64,000 bases of DNA from Cognataquiflexum gelatinilyticum (GCF_024813435.1 NZ_JANAEZ010000002.1:757280-821279), one strand, 5' to 3'. Shown: positions 53,702-63,619, counted from the stretch's first letter. A program made the numbers and translations. The notes: a model not told the origin generated them from the letters alone.

Positions 53702-53909
53702 TTCCAAAATGAGATTTATGGGAGTAAAGAAATTGACTGAAAATATTTAGTTGGAGATTTGTTCAGTTATTGATTGTGTTATATTTTTCGCAGAAATAAC
53801 TTAAAAATTTCTTCACCGGTATCCGTTTTTATTCTTTTATCCTTTTTTGATAAACAAATCTGATTAAAAAAAGTAAAACTTACATGAACCAAAAACTAAA
53901 TCCAAGTAT

Positions 53910-55274
53910 ATGAGAAAGTTTACCTTTACGCTGTTGGCGGGAGTCTTTTTGACACTTTCGGCGATAGCCCAAAACAAGATTGATTTCAAGGAATTTACCT
54001 TGGACAATGGTTTGAATGTGATTATGCACCAAGACAACAGTACTCCAATTGTGGCTGTATCTGTTTTGTACCATGTCGGGTCCAAAAATGAAAAACCGGA
54101 TCGGACAGGTTTTGCCCACTTCTTTGAGCATTTGCTTTTTGAAGGTACAGAGAATATCGGCAGGGGTGAATATATGAGCAAAATCCAGTCTATCGGTGGT
54201 ACACTCAATGCTTTTACATCAAACGATGTGACGTACTATTATGAGATTGTTCCTTCCAATCAATTGGAAACTGCCTTATACATGGAATCTGAAAGAATGC
54301 TTCATCCTAAAATCGATCAAATCGGTGTCGATACCCAAAGAGAAGTCATCAAAGAGGAAAAAAGGCAATCTTATGACAACCGTCCATATGGTACAATTCT
54401 TCCTGAGACAATGAAAAGATCTTTTGTCAAGCATCCTTATATGTCACCTGTGATCGGATCCATGGAACATTTGGATTCAGCCAAATTGGAAGAATTTATG
54501 GCTTTTCATGAAGCTTATTATGTGCCGCGAAATTCCACCCTGACTATTGCAGGAGATATAGATTATGGTCAGGCTGAAAGGTGGGTTAGAGATTATTTCG
54601 GTGAAATCCCGTCAGGCCCATCTGATTTTTACCGTCCAAACATCACAGAACCGAAAAAAACAACTGAAACCCGTGACGTCATTTATGACAATATCCAGAT
54701 TCCTGCTGTGATCCAATCCTACAATCTCCCTCCAAAAAACCATCCTGACTCATATGCCCTTTCTATGCTTTCGACCTACTTGGCGGGAGGGAATTCTTCC
54801 TTGATGACGAAAGAACTGGTGGACAAACAACAAAAGGCATTGGGAGTAGCTGCTATTCCATTGGATCTAGAAGATGGAGGTGTGTTTTTGATGTATGGCA
54901 TTGCAAATATGGGAGTTGATCCAAAAGAACTTGAAAATGAAATGGATGTCATTTTAGCCAAGGTTCAGAAAGAAGGTATCTCCGACAAGGATTTTCAAAA
55001 ATTAAAAAATATCATCGAAAATGACCTTGTCACTAAAAACAGTTCAATGGCAGGAATTGCACAAAATCTCGCTGAGTCAAAAGTGTTCTACGGGAAGACA
55101 GATTATATCAATCAGGAGATGGAATATTACTCAAAGGTAACTCCTGAAGACATAAAAAGGGTAGCCAATGAGTACCTTTCGTTGAACGGAAGGGTAGTTT
55201 TGTATTATCTGCCAAAGTCAGCACAAGTTCCTGAAACTCCTGCAGGAGCATCGATGAAGGAAAATAAAAATTGA
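53910..55274 (+). CDS. M16 family zinc protease, catalytic member
   Basis: A signal peptide (MRKFTFTLLAGVFLTLSAIA) is followed by two M16 homology domains. The inverted zinc motif HxxEH is H70-F-F-E73-H74 in GFAHFFEHLLFEGTEN, and a downstream Glu lies in the TQREVIKEEKRQSYDNRP helix. The length of 454 aa is normal for half of a bacterial M16 pair. The next gene, 45 bases later, is an M16 homologue without the zinc motif, so the two probably form one heterodimeric periplasmic peptidase. Confidence 0.93.
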   Translation: MRKFTFTLLAGVFLTLSAIAQNKIDFKEFTLDNGLNVIMHQDNSTPIVAVSVLYHVGSKNEKPDRTGFAHFFEHLLFEGTENIGRGEYMSKIQSIGGTLNAFTSNDVTYYYEIVPSNQLETALYMESERMLHPKIDQIGVDTQREVIKEEKRQSYDNRPYGTILPETMKRSFVKHPYMSPVIGSMEHLDSAKLEEFMAFHEAYYVPRNSTLTIAGDIDYGQAERWVRDYFGEIPSGPSDFYRPNITEPKKTTETRDVIYDNIQIPAVIQSYNLPPKNHPDSYALSMLSTYLAGGNSSLMTKELVDKQQKALGVAAIPLDLEDGGVFLMYGIANMGVDPKELENEMDVILAKVQKEGISDKDFQKLKNIIENDLVTKNSSMAGIAQNLAESKVFYGKTDYINQEMEYYSKVTPEDIKRVANEYLSLNGRVVLYYLPKSAQVPETPAGASMKENKN

Positions 55275-55319
55275 TAAAAGATACTTTCCCAATCACTTTT
55301 ATTCATACTATCAGAAAAC

Positions 55320-57362
55320 ATGAAAAATATAATCCTATATATATTATTAGCCTTTGTTGTTCAATCAGGCTTTGCACAGATTGATAGGAGTTCCTATCCT
55401 GAACCGGGTCCGGCGAGAGAAATCAAACTTGGAAATGCAGACTCCTTTACCCTTCCAAACGGACTAAAGGTATTTGTTGTCGAAAACAGGAAATTGCCAA
55501 GGGTTGCTTTTTCATTAGTCTTGGAAAGAGATCCCATTTTCGAAGGAGATAAGGCCGGAATGCTCAATATGGTAGGTCAGATGATGACCGGAGGAACTTC
55601 CAACAGAACAAAAGACCAATTGGATGAGGAAATTGATTTTATCGGTGCTTCCATCAATGCCAGTGCTTCTTCCATTTATGCAGCCTCATTGAAAAAACAC
55701 CAAGAAAAAGTGCTCGAATTGATGACGGATGTATTATACAATCCTGTTTTTCCGCAAGAAGAATTGGATAAACTTAAAAAACAGACGATTTCAGGCTTGG
55801 CCGCAAGCAAAGACGACCCAAATTCCATCTCAGGAAGGTTGACATCCACACTTAATTTTGGAACAAACCATCCTTATGGAGAATCAGAAACTGAAGCTAC
55901 TGTCAAAAACATCACGGTGGAGGATATCAAGTCTTACTACGATATTTATTTTAAACCTAACATCGCATACCTTGCCATTGTAGGGGACATCAACAAAAAA
56001 GAGGCAGAAGCTTTGGTCAAGAAGTATTTCAGTAAATGGGAAAAAGGAAATGTTCCGACCCATTCCTATGAAAAACCAACTCTTCCTGCAAAAAATACCG
56101 TAGCATTAGTGGACAGATCAGCATCCGTACAGTCTGTCGTAGATGTGACTTATCCGCTCGAAATGAACTTGAGCAATTCTGATTATCTGGCTTCAAGGGT
56201 ATTGAATTACATTCTAGGTGGAGGTGCATCCTCAAGGTTGTTTATGAACCTAAGAGAGGAAAAAGGCTACACTTATGGGGCTTATTCCTCAATCGGTGCT
56301 GATAAATTGATCACAAGTTTTTCTGCAAATGCAAGTGTAAAGCAAACTGCGACTGACTCAGCAATCACAGAGATAATTTATGAGATCAGAAACCTAAGAG
56401 ACAACGGCATTACTGAAGAAGAATTAATCAGTGCAAAGGCCAATTTGAGTGGTTCGTTTGGTAGATCATTGGAAAGTCCTTCCACCATCGCCAATTTTGC
56501 TATTAACACTGAGAGGTATAAGCTTCCACAAGATTTCTATGCCACTTATCTTCAGAAATTGAATGCCTTGACTGTAGCCGATATCAATGCTGCAGCAAAA
56601 AAATTCATGAAGCCTGACAACATGTACATTACGGTCGTAGGAAACGGGGCCGCAATCGAAAAAAGTTTACTTGCTTTTGGTGAAGTAAAAAGATTCACCA
56701 ACACAGCGGAACCTGAGAAGCAAATTACCATGAATACAGAAATGACCGCAGATCAGGTGATTGAAAATTACCTTAATGCTATCGGTGGTGAAAGCAAAGC
56801 TAAAGGCATAAAAACATCCAAAATGGAATCTGTCGCTGAAATACAAGGAATGACATTGAATTTCGTAGCTGTTTATGATGAACCAAAATCTGCATTTGCC
56901 CAAAAAGTAATGATGATGGGCAATGTGGCATCCAATACTGTTATCAAAGATGGAAAAGGTTCAGTTACAGCAATGGGACAATCTACCGCACTCACTGACG
57001 AACAATACGAGGCTGCCAAAATGAGTATGTTTATTTTTCCTGAGTTACATTATGAGGAATTGGGATATTCTATGGTTTTGGAAGGAATCAAAGATGTAGA
57101 AGGAGAAAACGCATACAAGGTGATCGTATCTAATCCTACAGGTTCCAAGCAGGTCAACTACTATAGTGTAGAGTCCGGATTGAAAGTCAAAACGGAAAGT
57201 GCTGAAGCAGGCGATATGTTTTTTAGCGAATACAAAGAAATCGATGGGGTAAAATATCCAATGATGATGTTGTTGAAATCCCCGATGATCCCGATGCCTT
57301 TGGAAACAAAGGTTGAAAAAATCGAATTCAATGTTACTATTTCTGAAGACGATATAAAATAA
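55320..57362 (+). CDS. M16 family protein, non-catalytic subunit with C-terminal lipoprotein-sorting-like domain
   Basis: A signal peptide (MKNIILYILLAFVVQSGFAQ) is followed by an M16 pair of domains to about residue 460. The position of HxxEH reads NMVGQMMTGGT, so the zinc site is lost, while GYTYGAYSSIGA, the Arg/Tyr substrate-binding segment, is kept. This is the B-subunit type. Residues 482-680 form an extra domain that repeats as the separate gene at 57426. The total length of 680 aa is long for the family because of that domain. A terminator follows. Confidence 0.9.
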   Translation: MKNIILYILLAFVVQSGFAQIDRSSYPEPGPAREIKLGNADSFTLPNGLKVFVVENRKLPRVAFSLVLERDPIFEGDKAGMLNMVGQMMTGGTSNRTKDQLDEEIDFIGASINASASSIYAASLKKHQEKVLELMTDVLYNPVFPQEELDKLKKQTISGLAASKDDPNSISGRLTSTLNFGTNHPYGESETEATVKNITVEDIKSYYDIYFKPNIAYLAIVGDINKKEAEALVKKYFSKWEKGNVPTHSYEKPTLPAKNTVALVDRSASVQSVVDVTYPLEMNLSNSDYLASRVLNYILGGGASSRLFMNLREEKGYTYGAYSSIGADKLITSFSANASVKQTATDSAITEIIYEIRNLRDNGITEEELISAKANLSGSFGRSLESPSTIANFAINTERYKLPQDFYATYLQKLNALTVADINAAAKKFMKPDNMYITVVGNGAAIEKSLLAFGEVKRFTNTAEPEKQITMNTEMTADQVIENYLNAIGGESKAKGIKTSKMESVAEIQGMTLNFVAVYDEPKSAFAQKVMMMGNVASNTVIKDGKGSVTAMGQSTALTDEQYEAAKMSMFIFPELHYEELGYSMVLEGIKDVEGENAYKVIVSNPTGSKQVNYYSVESGLKVKTESAEAGDMFFSEYKEIDGVKYPMMMLLKSPMIPMPLETKVEKIEFNVTISEDDIK

Positions 57363-57370
57363 ATTTTAAG

Positions 57371-57394
57371 GAGGGATTCAATCCCTCTTTTTTT
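57371..57394 (+). terminator. Rho-independent terminator
   Basis: GAGGGAT/ATCCCTC stem with a short loop and seven or more T, directly after the M16 B-subunit gene. The homologous small gene that follows therefore probably has its own transcript or depends on read-through. Confidence 0.78.
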
Positions 57395-57425
57395 ATTTAA
57401 ATTTCAAAAATTTAACCAAGAGAAA

Positions 57426-58157
57426 ATGAAGAAATTATTTGTTGCCGCACTAGCATTGGGTGTAGTTCTGATCGGCTCAGATGTCAAGGCAAACATTACA
57501 GACAAAGAGCCATCAAAAGACCATTCATATGTTGAGAATGATCCTGCTTCTATTATTGAAAATTATATCAAAGCGGTAGGAGGCAAAGCTAATGTTGAAA
57601 AAATCAAAAATTCGGTTTTGCTAATGGAAGCAGAATTTCAGGGGGCGACCATAGTGATTAAAGGAATTTCTGACCAAGTCAACAGCAGGATGCTTCAAGA
57701 AACATCCGTGATGGGTAATGTTGCCCAAAAGACGGTTTTGGTAAATGGCAAAGGTAAAATATCCGGTATGGGGCAGGAGCAAGAACTGACAGAGGAAATG
57801 GTCACTATGCTAAAAGCACAAACATATGTTTTTCCTGAGATGCATTACATAGACCTTGGATATACTATGGAGGTTCAAGGTACAGAAATTATTAATGATG
57901 AAGATGCCAATAAGCTGATCATCACTGCACCAAACGGTATGAAAACCGTAGAGTATTATTCTGTAGCTTCAGGTCTTAAGTTAAGAACAAGCTCTGATGC
58001 AGCGGGAGATATCACTTATATGGATTATTCTGAAATAGACGGAGTCAAAATCCCTATGAGGCTTTCGATCAAAAACCCAATGTTACCTGTGGCATTGGAA
58101 GCAAAGATGGTATCAATGAAATTCAATCAGGAACTTTCTGACGAAGATTTCAAATAA
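57426..58157 (+). CDS. stand-alone secreted copy of the M16 C-terminal domain
   Basis: A signal peptide (MKKLFVAALALGVVLIGSDVKA) is followed by a linker and a 199-residue domain (residues 45-243). This domain aligns without gaps with residues 482-680 of the preceding M16 protein. By hand I count about 86 identities of 199. Shared segments include MGNVA, MGQ, FPE.HY, YYSV.SGLK and EIDGVK.PM. The fold is probably of the LolA/outer-membrane lipoprotein-sorting type, which binds lipids or lipoproteins, but that is inferred. It is followed by its own terminator. Confidence 0.8.
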   Translation: MKKLFVAALALGVVLIGSDVKANITDKEPSKDHSYVENDPASIIENYIKAVGGKANVEKIKNSVLLMEAEFQGATIVIKGISDQVNSRMLQETSVMGNVAQKTVLVNGKGKISGMGQEQELTEEMVTMLKAQTYVFPEMHYIDLGYTMEVQGTEIINDEDANKLIITAPNGMKTVEYYSVASGLKLRTSSDAAGDITYMDYSEIDGVKIPMRLSIKNPMLPVALEAKMVSMKFNQELSDEDFK

Positions 58158-58176
58158 ATGAAAAACATCAAATAAG

Positions 58177-58213
58177 AAAAAGGGCCTCCGGATTTTTGGA
58201 TGCCCTTTTTTTA
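58177..58213 (+). terminator. Rho-independent terminator
   Basis: AAAAAGGGC pairs with GCCCTTTTT around an inner partial stem; a T tract follows. It is near the convergent M61 gene and could also serve the other strand. Confidence 0.7.
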
Positions 58214-58300
58214 TTCCACTTACCTTTTTAAACCTATGGATTTCTTATAAAATCCTTTATAAGCTTTTTTTGAGAATTCCTTCTGAAATCCGAAAGACAG

Positions 58301-59956
58301 TTATTCCCCAAGTAGTTTATTGAGACAGACACTGTGATCTTCTTTAATTTGGATTATAAATTTCGGAAAATACTTTTTCTTGTTCTTTGATAATGATACT
58401 TCCTTGATTTTTCCTAATCTCTCTATTTTGAAATTGATTTGATCATTGGTTGCATTTTCAAAATCATATTCCAGAATTTTGTCATTTTTCATTAGGATGG
58501 CGTATGCCCCAGAATCGGGATGAAGTTGTGTGATGATTCCTGATTCATCCTTTCGGATTCCCCAATGGTGCAATAGACCATCTCCTTCAAAATTTTCAAT
58601 GATTTCGATTCCTATCTGTGCTAATAATTCTTTTATCAGCGTTAGTAAATCTTCCTTTCCAAAAACAAAGCTTTGGAAAAACGAAGTTATTTTTTCCCCT
58701 TCTTTTGATAGACTTCTAATTAGATTTTCAAAATCTCCAAGGTTATATCCAACTCTGGTTTTCCCAAATTTCTCCCACATTTCCTTCATTAATTCAGAAA
58801 GTGAGGAACCAGATGATTTTAACAACAGATCTAGGCAAAGAGAAATTAGTGCACCTCGGTTATAAATACTGACTTTTTTGTCAGGGATACCAGCCTTGTA
58901 TCCGTCTAGCCATAAGTCAAAACTTGATTCAACTATTGATTGATGCTGCCATCCAAAGCTGTCAAATTCACGTTGGATCTGTTTTTGAAGGAGATCGAGG
59001 TAATCTTCCAACTTCAAATATCCTGATTTCAATAGATAATAATCTCCCATGTATGTGGTTACTCCCTCCATAACCAATCCTTCGTTTAAATAAACTTCTT
59101 TGGAAAGATCATAGGTAAGAATACCGGTTGGCCTAATTCTACATACATTCCAAAAGTGATAAAGTTCATGAGAACTTACTCCAATAAGTTCATCTAGTTT
59201 GGATTTATCCGATAATGCATGCGCAGGACCATAGGCGATAACTGTCGAAAAGGCATGCTCTACTCCGTGAAAATGTCGATAAGGCAATAGTTGAAAAATA
59301 AAATGGTAATCCTTTGCTGGAAATTCTCCAAAGTCCTTGATTTGAGAATCAGTGATTGATTTCAAAACAGATTGAAAATAAGTTACATCAAAATGGATTT
59401 CTCCTTGGATCCATACGTGGAATTTGGAATCCAGGGCATCATACGAAAAATGCTTTAAACCTGCACTTGCCAAAAATGGACTGTCCATCAAGTGTTGAAA
59501 AGAACTGGCTTTCCATTTATTGCCTTCGATTTTTTCAAGAGCGGTCGCAACTTGATAATCATTTGGCAATTCAATTGTAATATAGATTTCTTCATTTTTT
59601 CTTTCCTGAATATCAAAAATAAAATTTGAGAAATTGAGGTATAATTGTTCATCATCAGACCAACATCCTCCAGCATCCATTTGGTTACAGTAATACTCGT
59701 ATTGAATTACATATAATCCGGACACCGGGGCAATAAACTCCCAAAGGTCTTTACTCGTTTTTTTCCAAGGAAGCTTCGTCTCATGGTAAGTCAATTCAAA
59801 ATTTCTGATTTTCTGTGCATAATTAGCCAACTCATATCTTCCAGGCCTCCAAGCCGGCAATTGGAGATGGATTATTTGCTTTTCAAAGCAATTAATCTCC
59901 AACCGGATTTGGATAAATTGGGAAGTAAAGGATTTTCTGAAAATGGAATAATGCAT
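58301..59956 (-). CDS. M61 family glycyl-aminopeptidase-like metalloprotease
   Basis: The zinc motif is H263-E264-L-Y-H267 in GVSSHELYHFWNVCRIRP, the hallmark of M61, with the third ligand in YLNEGLVMEGVTTYMGD. The N-terminal beta domain (LQLPAWRPGRYELANYAQKI) is typical. The C-terminal part (HWGIRKDESGIITQLHPDSGAY) is a short PDZ-like domain. There is no signal peptide, so it appears cytoplasmic. At 551 aa it is slightly shorter than many relatives. Monocistronic and divergent from rpmH. Confidence 0.9.
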   Translation of the reverse strand: MHYSIFRKSFTSQFIQIRLEINCFEKQIIHLQLPAWRPGRYELANYAQKIRNFELTYHETKLPWKKTSKDLWEFIAPVSGLYVIQYEYYCNQMDAGGCWSDDEQLYLNFSNFIFDIQERKNEEIYITIELPNDYQVATALEKIEGNKWKASSFQHLMDSPFLASAGLKHFSYDALDSKFHVWIQGEIHFDVTYFQSVLKSITDSQIKDFGEFPAKDYHFIFQLLPYRHFHGVEHAFSTVIAYGPAHALSDKSKLDELIGVSSHELYHFWNVCRIRPTGILTYDLSKEVYLNEGLVMEGVTTYMGDYYLLKSGYLKLEDYLDLLQKQIQREFDSFGWQHQSIVESSFDLWLDGYKAGIPDKKVSIYNRGALISLCLDLLLKSSGSSLSELMKEMWEKFGKTRVGYNLGDFENLIRSLSKEGEKITSFFQSFVFGKEDLLTLIKELLAQIGIEIIENFEGDGLLHHWGIRKDESGIITQLHPDSGAYAILMKNDKILEYDFENATNDQINFKIERLGKIKEVSLSKNKKKYFPKFIIQIKEDHSVCLNKLLGE

Positions 59957-59997
59957 ATGCCTTTGACTTAGGATTCAAAACAAAAGTAAATCTACGG

Positions 59998-60028
59998 TTT
60001 GTAAATAAAAAAAGGTTATCTATCTTTG
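59998..60028 (+). promoter_or_regulatory. promoter of rpmH
   Basis: TTTG (59998-60001), a 19-base spacer and TATCTTTG (60021-60028) match the Bacteroidota housekeeping promoter at every defined position. It gives a leader of about 60 bases before the rpmH ATG. Confidence 0.8.
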
Positions 60029-60095
60029 CAGTCCTTTAAAGGGAGACCTTCAGGAATTCTACAAGCAAAGCACAAAATATTAAATAGATAGCGTC

Positions 60096-60254
60096 ATGAA
60101 AAGAACATTTCAGCCTTCTCGAAGAAAAAGAAGAAACAAGCATGGATTCAAACTTAGAATGTCCACTGCCAATGGAAGAAGAGTATTGAAATCCAGAAGA
60201 GCAAAAGGAAGGCACAAGCTTACAGTATCTTCTGAAAAGACTTTGAAGAAGTAA
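60096..60254 (+). CDS. rpmH: 50S ribosomal protein L34
   Basis: A 52-aa, very basic protein with the universal L34 start MKRTFQPSRRKRRNKHGF and the later RMSTANGRRVLKSRRAKGR. It is followed after 46 bases by rnpA, the normal neighbour. Confidence 0.97.
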   Translation: MKRTFQPSRRKRRNKHGFKLRMSTANGRRVLKSRRAKGRHKLTVSSEKTLKK

Positions 60255-60300
60255 TTTTGAGCATTCTGTTTCGTATGTTTAATACGTAAATCAAAATGCA

Positions 60301-60690
60301 ATGAATTTCCGACTTCACAAGAATGAGAGATTACATTCTAAAAAGTTAATAAAGGAACTTTTTGACAAAGGTTCCTCTTTTTTTTTATATCCCTTTAAGG
60401 TAATGGTTTTGGAAATCAATTTTGAAATTCCAGAAACCAATCAGGTATTGTTTTCCGTTTCAAAGAAGAAGCTAAAAAAATCTGTCGATAGAAACCTGAT
60501 CAAACGTAGGATGAGAGAGTCCTATAGACTCAATAAGCAAATTCTAGGAGAAATTAATGGGGGCAAAAAAATAATTGGCCTTATATACGTTTCTTCAGAA
60601 ATTGTTACATTTCAGGTCATTGAGAACAAAATCAAAAAAATACTTACCACTATTAAGGAAAAGCCGCTTTCCGAAAAAAACAATCCATGA
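60301..60690 (+). CDS. rnpA: ribonuclease P protein component
   Basis: RnpA is the protein subunit that helps the RNase P RNA mature tRNA 5' ends. The signature is the basic helix KSVDRNLIKRRMRESYR. The N-terminal FRLHKNERLHSKKLIKELFDKG is typical. The length of 129 aa is normal. The end overlaps the S41 protease start by four bases (ATGA). YidC, often next in other phyla, is absent here. Confidence 0.95.
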   Translation: MNFRLHKNERLHSKKLIKELFDKGSSFFLYPFKVMVLEINFEIPETNQVLFSVSKKKLKKSVDRNLIKRRMRESYRLNKQILGEINGGKKIIGLIYVSSEIVTFQVIENKIKKILTTIKEKPLSEKNNP

Positions 60691-62354
60691 ATAAAAATTT
60701 CAAAAAGCCTGTAATTCTACTTCTTGTATCATTCCTCACTTTAAGTTTGCTGTTTTCTTTTGCCACAAAAAATGACAAGCTATTTGCCATCGCAAAGAAC
60801 CTTGACATTTTCGCTTCACTTGTAAGGGAACTGGACTCCTATTATGTGGACGAAATCAATGCAGATGAACTTGTGACCATCGGTATCAATGCCATGCTTG
60901 AGGAGTTGGATCCCTACACTGAATTTATTCCTGAAGAAAACTCAGATGATTTTAGGATGATGACTACCGGTGAATACGCAGGCGTAGGTGCATTGATTGG
61001 GAATAGAATTGGCTCGAACATGATCTTGATGCCCTATAAGGGTTTTCCGGCACAGTCTGCTGGATTAAGAATTGGTGATGAGATTTTGAAAGTAGATACC
61101 GTCAATGTAGTCAACAGTCTGACATCCGATATTTCAAAATTGTTAAAAGGCCCTGCCAATACAAATGTCTTTGTTCAGGTTAAGAGGGGTACAGACACCA
61201 TTTCTGTAAATCTGACAAGAAAGAAAATCGTCATTAGTAATGTGCCATTTTATGGTAAACTTGATGACCAAACAGGCTACATCAAACTTTCAGACTTTAC
61301 TACCAACGCTGCTTCAGATGTCAGAAATGCATTGGTTGATCTTAAATCACAGGGAATTACAAGGCTGGTTTTAGATGTGAGAGACAATCCGGGAGGGATT
61401 TTGAAAGAAGCGGTAGACATTGTCAATTTATTTGTACCGAAAGGGAAAGAGGTAGTTCGGACAATAGGAAAGCTGGAAAATGTAAATTCAGTATATAAAA
61501 CGACTAAGTCACCTGTGGATAAAGATATTCCAATGGTGGTTTTGATCAATGAAAGAAGTGCCTCAGCAGCTGAAATCGTAGCAGGTGCGCTTCAAGATTA
61601 TGACAGGGCCGTTTTGATAGGAAGAAGGACTTTTGGAAAAGGATTGGTACAGACAACAGTACCGCTTTCCTATAACGCACAAGTAAAAATCACAACTGCC
61701 AAATATTATATCCCAAGTGGCAGGTGTATTCAAGCCATTGATTATAGCCAGGAGAACAGGGATGAGAATGGTAATTCTATTTCAATACCTGATTCCCTGA
61801 GAAAAGAATTTAAAACCAAAAATGGCAGGATTGTTCTTGATGGTGCGGGAATTGAACCAGACCAAAAAACTGAATCAAAATCATTTGCCCCTATTACCTA
61901 TAGTCTGGTAGCTAGAAACCTTGTATTTGAATATGGTAACAAATTTTTCTTGGAAAATGAAATGATCTCCAATCCTAGGGATTTTGTGGTAACTGACGAA
62001 ATCTATGCTGATTTTGTAGCCTCTTTAGAAGGAAAGGATTATGACTACACTACTTATGTTGAAAAAACCCTCGATGATCTTGAAAAATATGCCTTAAGGG
62101 AGAAGTTTTTTGATGATATCAAACCAACCATAGAAGACCTTAAGAAAAAGGTGAGCCATAATAAAGAGCAGGATTTAATCACTTTCAAATTTGAGATCAA
62201 AGAGGCGCTTAGAGAAGAATTGGTGTCAAGATATTATTTTCAACAAGGTATAGTTGAAGCATCTCTGGTTAATGATGAAGATGTAATTGCTGCCTTGGGA
62301 ATCCTTTCAAATCCTGCTGAGATCAATAGGGTTTTAACAGCCTCGGCAAAATAG
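60687..62354 (+). CDS. C-terminal processing peptidase, S41 family
   Basis: A periplasmic tail-specific protease. A hydrophobic N-terminal anchor or signal (VILLLVSFLTLSLLFSF) is followed by a PDZ domain around residues 90-175 (GLRIGDEILKVDTVNV). The catalytic serine is S293 in NERSASAAEIVAGAL and the lysine is K318 in RTFGKGLVQTT. The C-terminal extension to 555 aa is usual for Bacteroidota CtpA. It is coupled to rnpA by a four-base overlap. Confidence 0.94.
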   Translation: MNKNFKKPVILLLVSFLTLSLLFSFATKNDKLFAIAKNLDIFASLVRELDSYYVDEINADELVTIGINAMLEELDPYTEFIPEENSDDFRMMTTGEYAGVGALIGNRIGSNMILMPYKGFPAQSAGLRIGDEILKVDTVNVVNSLTSDISKLLKGPANTNVFVQVKRGTDTISVNLTRKKIVISNVPFYGKLDDQTGYIKLSDFTTNAASDVRNALVDLKSQGITRLVLDVRDNPGGILKEAVDIVNLFVPKGKEVVRTIGKLENVNSVYKTTKSPVDKDIPMVVLINERSASAAEIVAGALQDYDRAVLIGRRTFGKGLVQTTVPLSYNAQVKITTAKYYIPSGRCIQAIDYSQENRDENGNSISIPDSLRKEFKTKNGRIVLDGAGIEPDQKTESKSFAPITYSLVARNLVFEYGNKFFLENEMISNPRDFVVTDEIYADFVASLEGKDYDYTTYVEKTLDDLEKYALREKFFDDIKPTIEDLKKKVSHNKEQDLITFKFEIKEALREELVSRYYFQQGIVEASLVNDEDVIAALGILSNPAEINRVLTASAK

Positions 62355-62367
62355 AAAGTATAAAAAC

Positions 62368-63057
62368 ATGGCGTTGATTTTGTCTATTGAGTCCGCTACT
62401 TCCATTTGTTCTGTCGCACTTCATCGTGACGGTGAGATGTTGTTGTTATCTGAATATGACCAAGAAAATGCCCATGCGAGACAATTAATGCTTTTGATTG
62501 AGGGGATTTTTAAGGAATTGGGTATGAAACCGTCTGATCTAGCAGCTGTGGCAGTTTCTTCAGGCCCGGGTTCTTATACAGGTTTAAGGATAGGAGTTTC
62601 AGTAGCAAAAGGGTTGGCATTTGCATTTGGGCTGCCCTTGATTGCAGTGGATACATTGGAAGGATTGGCCTCGCAAGCTTTCTTTTTATGTGGCAAAAAT
62701 GATTTTGTGATTCCATTATTAGATGCAAGAAGAATGGAAGTTTATACTAGTGTATTTGATGGAGCAGGTAAATTGATTGAACCATCTCATCCTCTCGAAA
62801 TTATTGAAAATCCATTTTTAAATTATCATGAAATTGGCAAGGTATATTTCTTGGGAGATGGCCTTGCAAAACTTACCGGTATCCTGAGCCATGAGAAGGC
62901 TGTTTTCTTACCAAATTTAAACTCTGCTTCTTCGATTGGTTCATTGGCTTTCAAGAAATACCTTCATAATGCTTTTGAAGATATTGCATATTTTGAACCG
63001 AACTACCTAAAGGAATTTAGGGTTTTAACTTCAAAAAAGAATCCCCTGTTACTATGA
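62368..63057 (+). CDS. tsaB: tRNA threonylcarbamoyladenosine biosynthesis protein TsaB
   Basis: TsaB is the ASKHA-fold partner of TsaD in t6A37 tRNA modification. The N-terminal wording ILSIESATSICSVALHRDGE and AVSSGPGSYTGLRIGVSVAKGLA are family marks. The 229-aa length is normal. It begins 13 bases after the S41 gene and overlaps DUF2480 by four bases. Confidence 0.94.
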   Translation: MALILSIESATSICSVALHRDGEMLLLSEYDQENAHARQLMLLIEGIFKELGMKPSDLAAVAVSSGPGSYTGLRIGVSVAKGLAFAFGLPLIAVDTLEGLASQAFFLCGKNDFVIPLLDARRMEVYTSVFDGAGKLIEPSHPLEIIENPFLNYHEIGKVYFLGDGLAKLTGILSHEKAVFLPNLNSASSIGSLAFKKYLHNAFEDIAYFEPNYLKEFRVLTSKKNPLLL

Positions 63058-63560
63058 GTGAAATTGTCAATAGAGTAGCGGCTAGCCCAATTATTACAAT
63101 AGATCTTGAGACGTTGTATCGACATGAAGAAAGAGTGGGGTTTGATCTCAAGGAATTTCTTTTTCAGGAATTGGTTTTGAGAGAAAAAGATTTCCGGTCA
63201 GATTTGAGTAAAATTGATTGGGATCTTTACCGAGGTAAACTTGTTGCGGTTTTCTGTTCTGCAGATGCCATAGTCCCCAATTGGGCCTTCATGTTAGTAG
63301 GAACTTTTCTTTCCAAGGCCGGAATTGAATATGTAATTGGGGGAATGGATGACCTTGAGCAATACCTATTTGAAAAGGCAATTTCAGAAATCAATCCGAG
63401 AGAATATGAAAACAAACCTGTTGTTATTAAAGGATGCAGTAGATACCCTGTCCCCTTATATGCATATGGTAGAATAATGGCCGTCATTCAGCCTTATGCG
63501 AAATCAATCATGTATGGTGAACCATGTAGCACTGTACCCTTATATAAGGGTCCCAAGTAA
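63054..63560 (+). CDS. DUF2480 family protein
   Basis: A 168-aa conserved Bacteroidota protein with wording ITIDLETLYRHEERVGFDLKEFLFQ, LREKDFRSDL and VAVFCSADAIVPNWAFMLV. C-terminal KGCSRYPVPLYAY and YGEPCSTVPLYKGPK contain conserved cysteines. The function is unknown. It is the last gene of the rpmH-rnpA-ctp-tsaB chain and is followed by the rRNA promoter region. Confidence 0.88.
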   Translation: MSEIVNRVAASPIITIDLETLYRHEERVGFDLKEFLFQELVLREKDFRSDLSKIDWDLYRGKLVAVFCSADAIVPNWAFMLVGTFLSKAGIEYVIGGMDDLEQYLFEKAISEINPREYENKPVVIKGCSRYPVPLYAYGRIMAVIQPYAKSIMYGEPCSTVPLYKGPK

Positions 63561-63619
63561 AAACATTCATCTTGTATACAGATACTTAGGTTATGTATGC
63601 AGTTTTTTTAACATCACAG

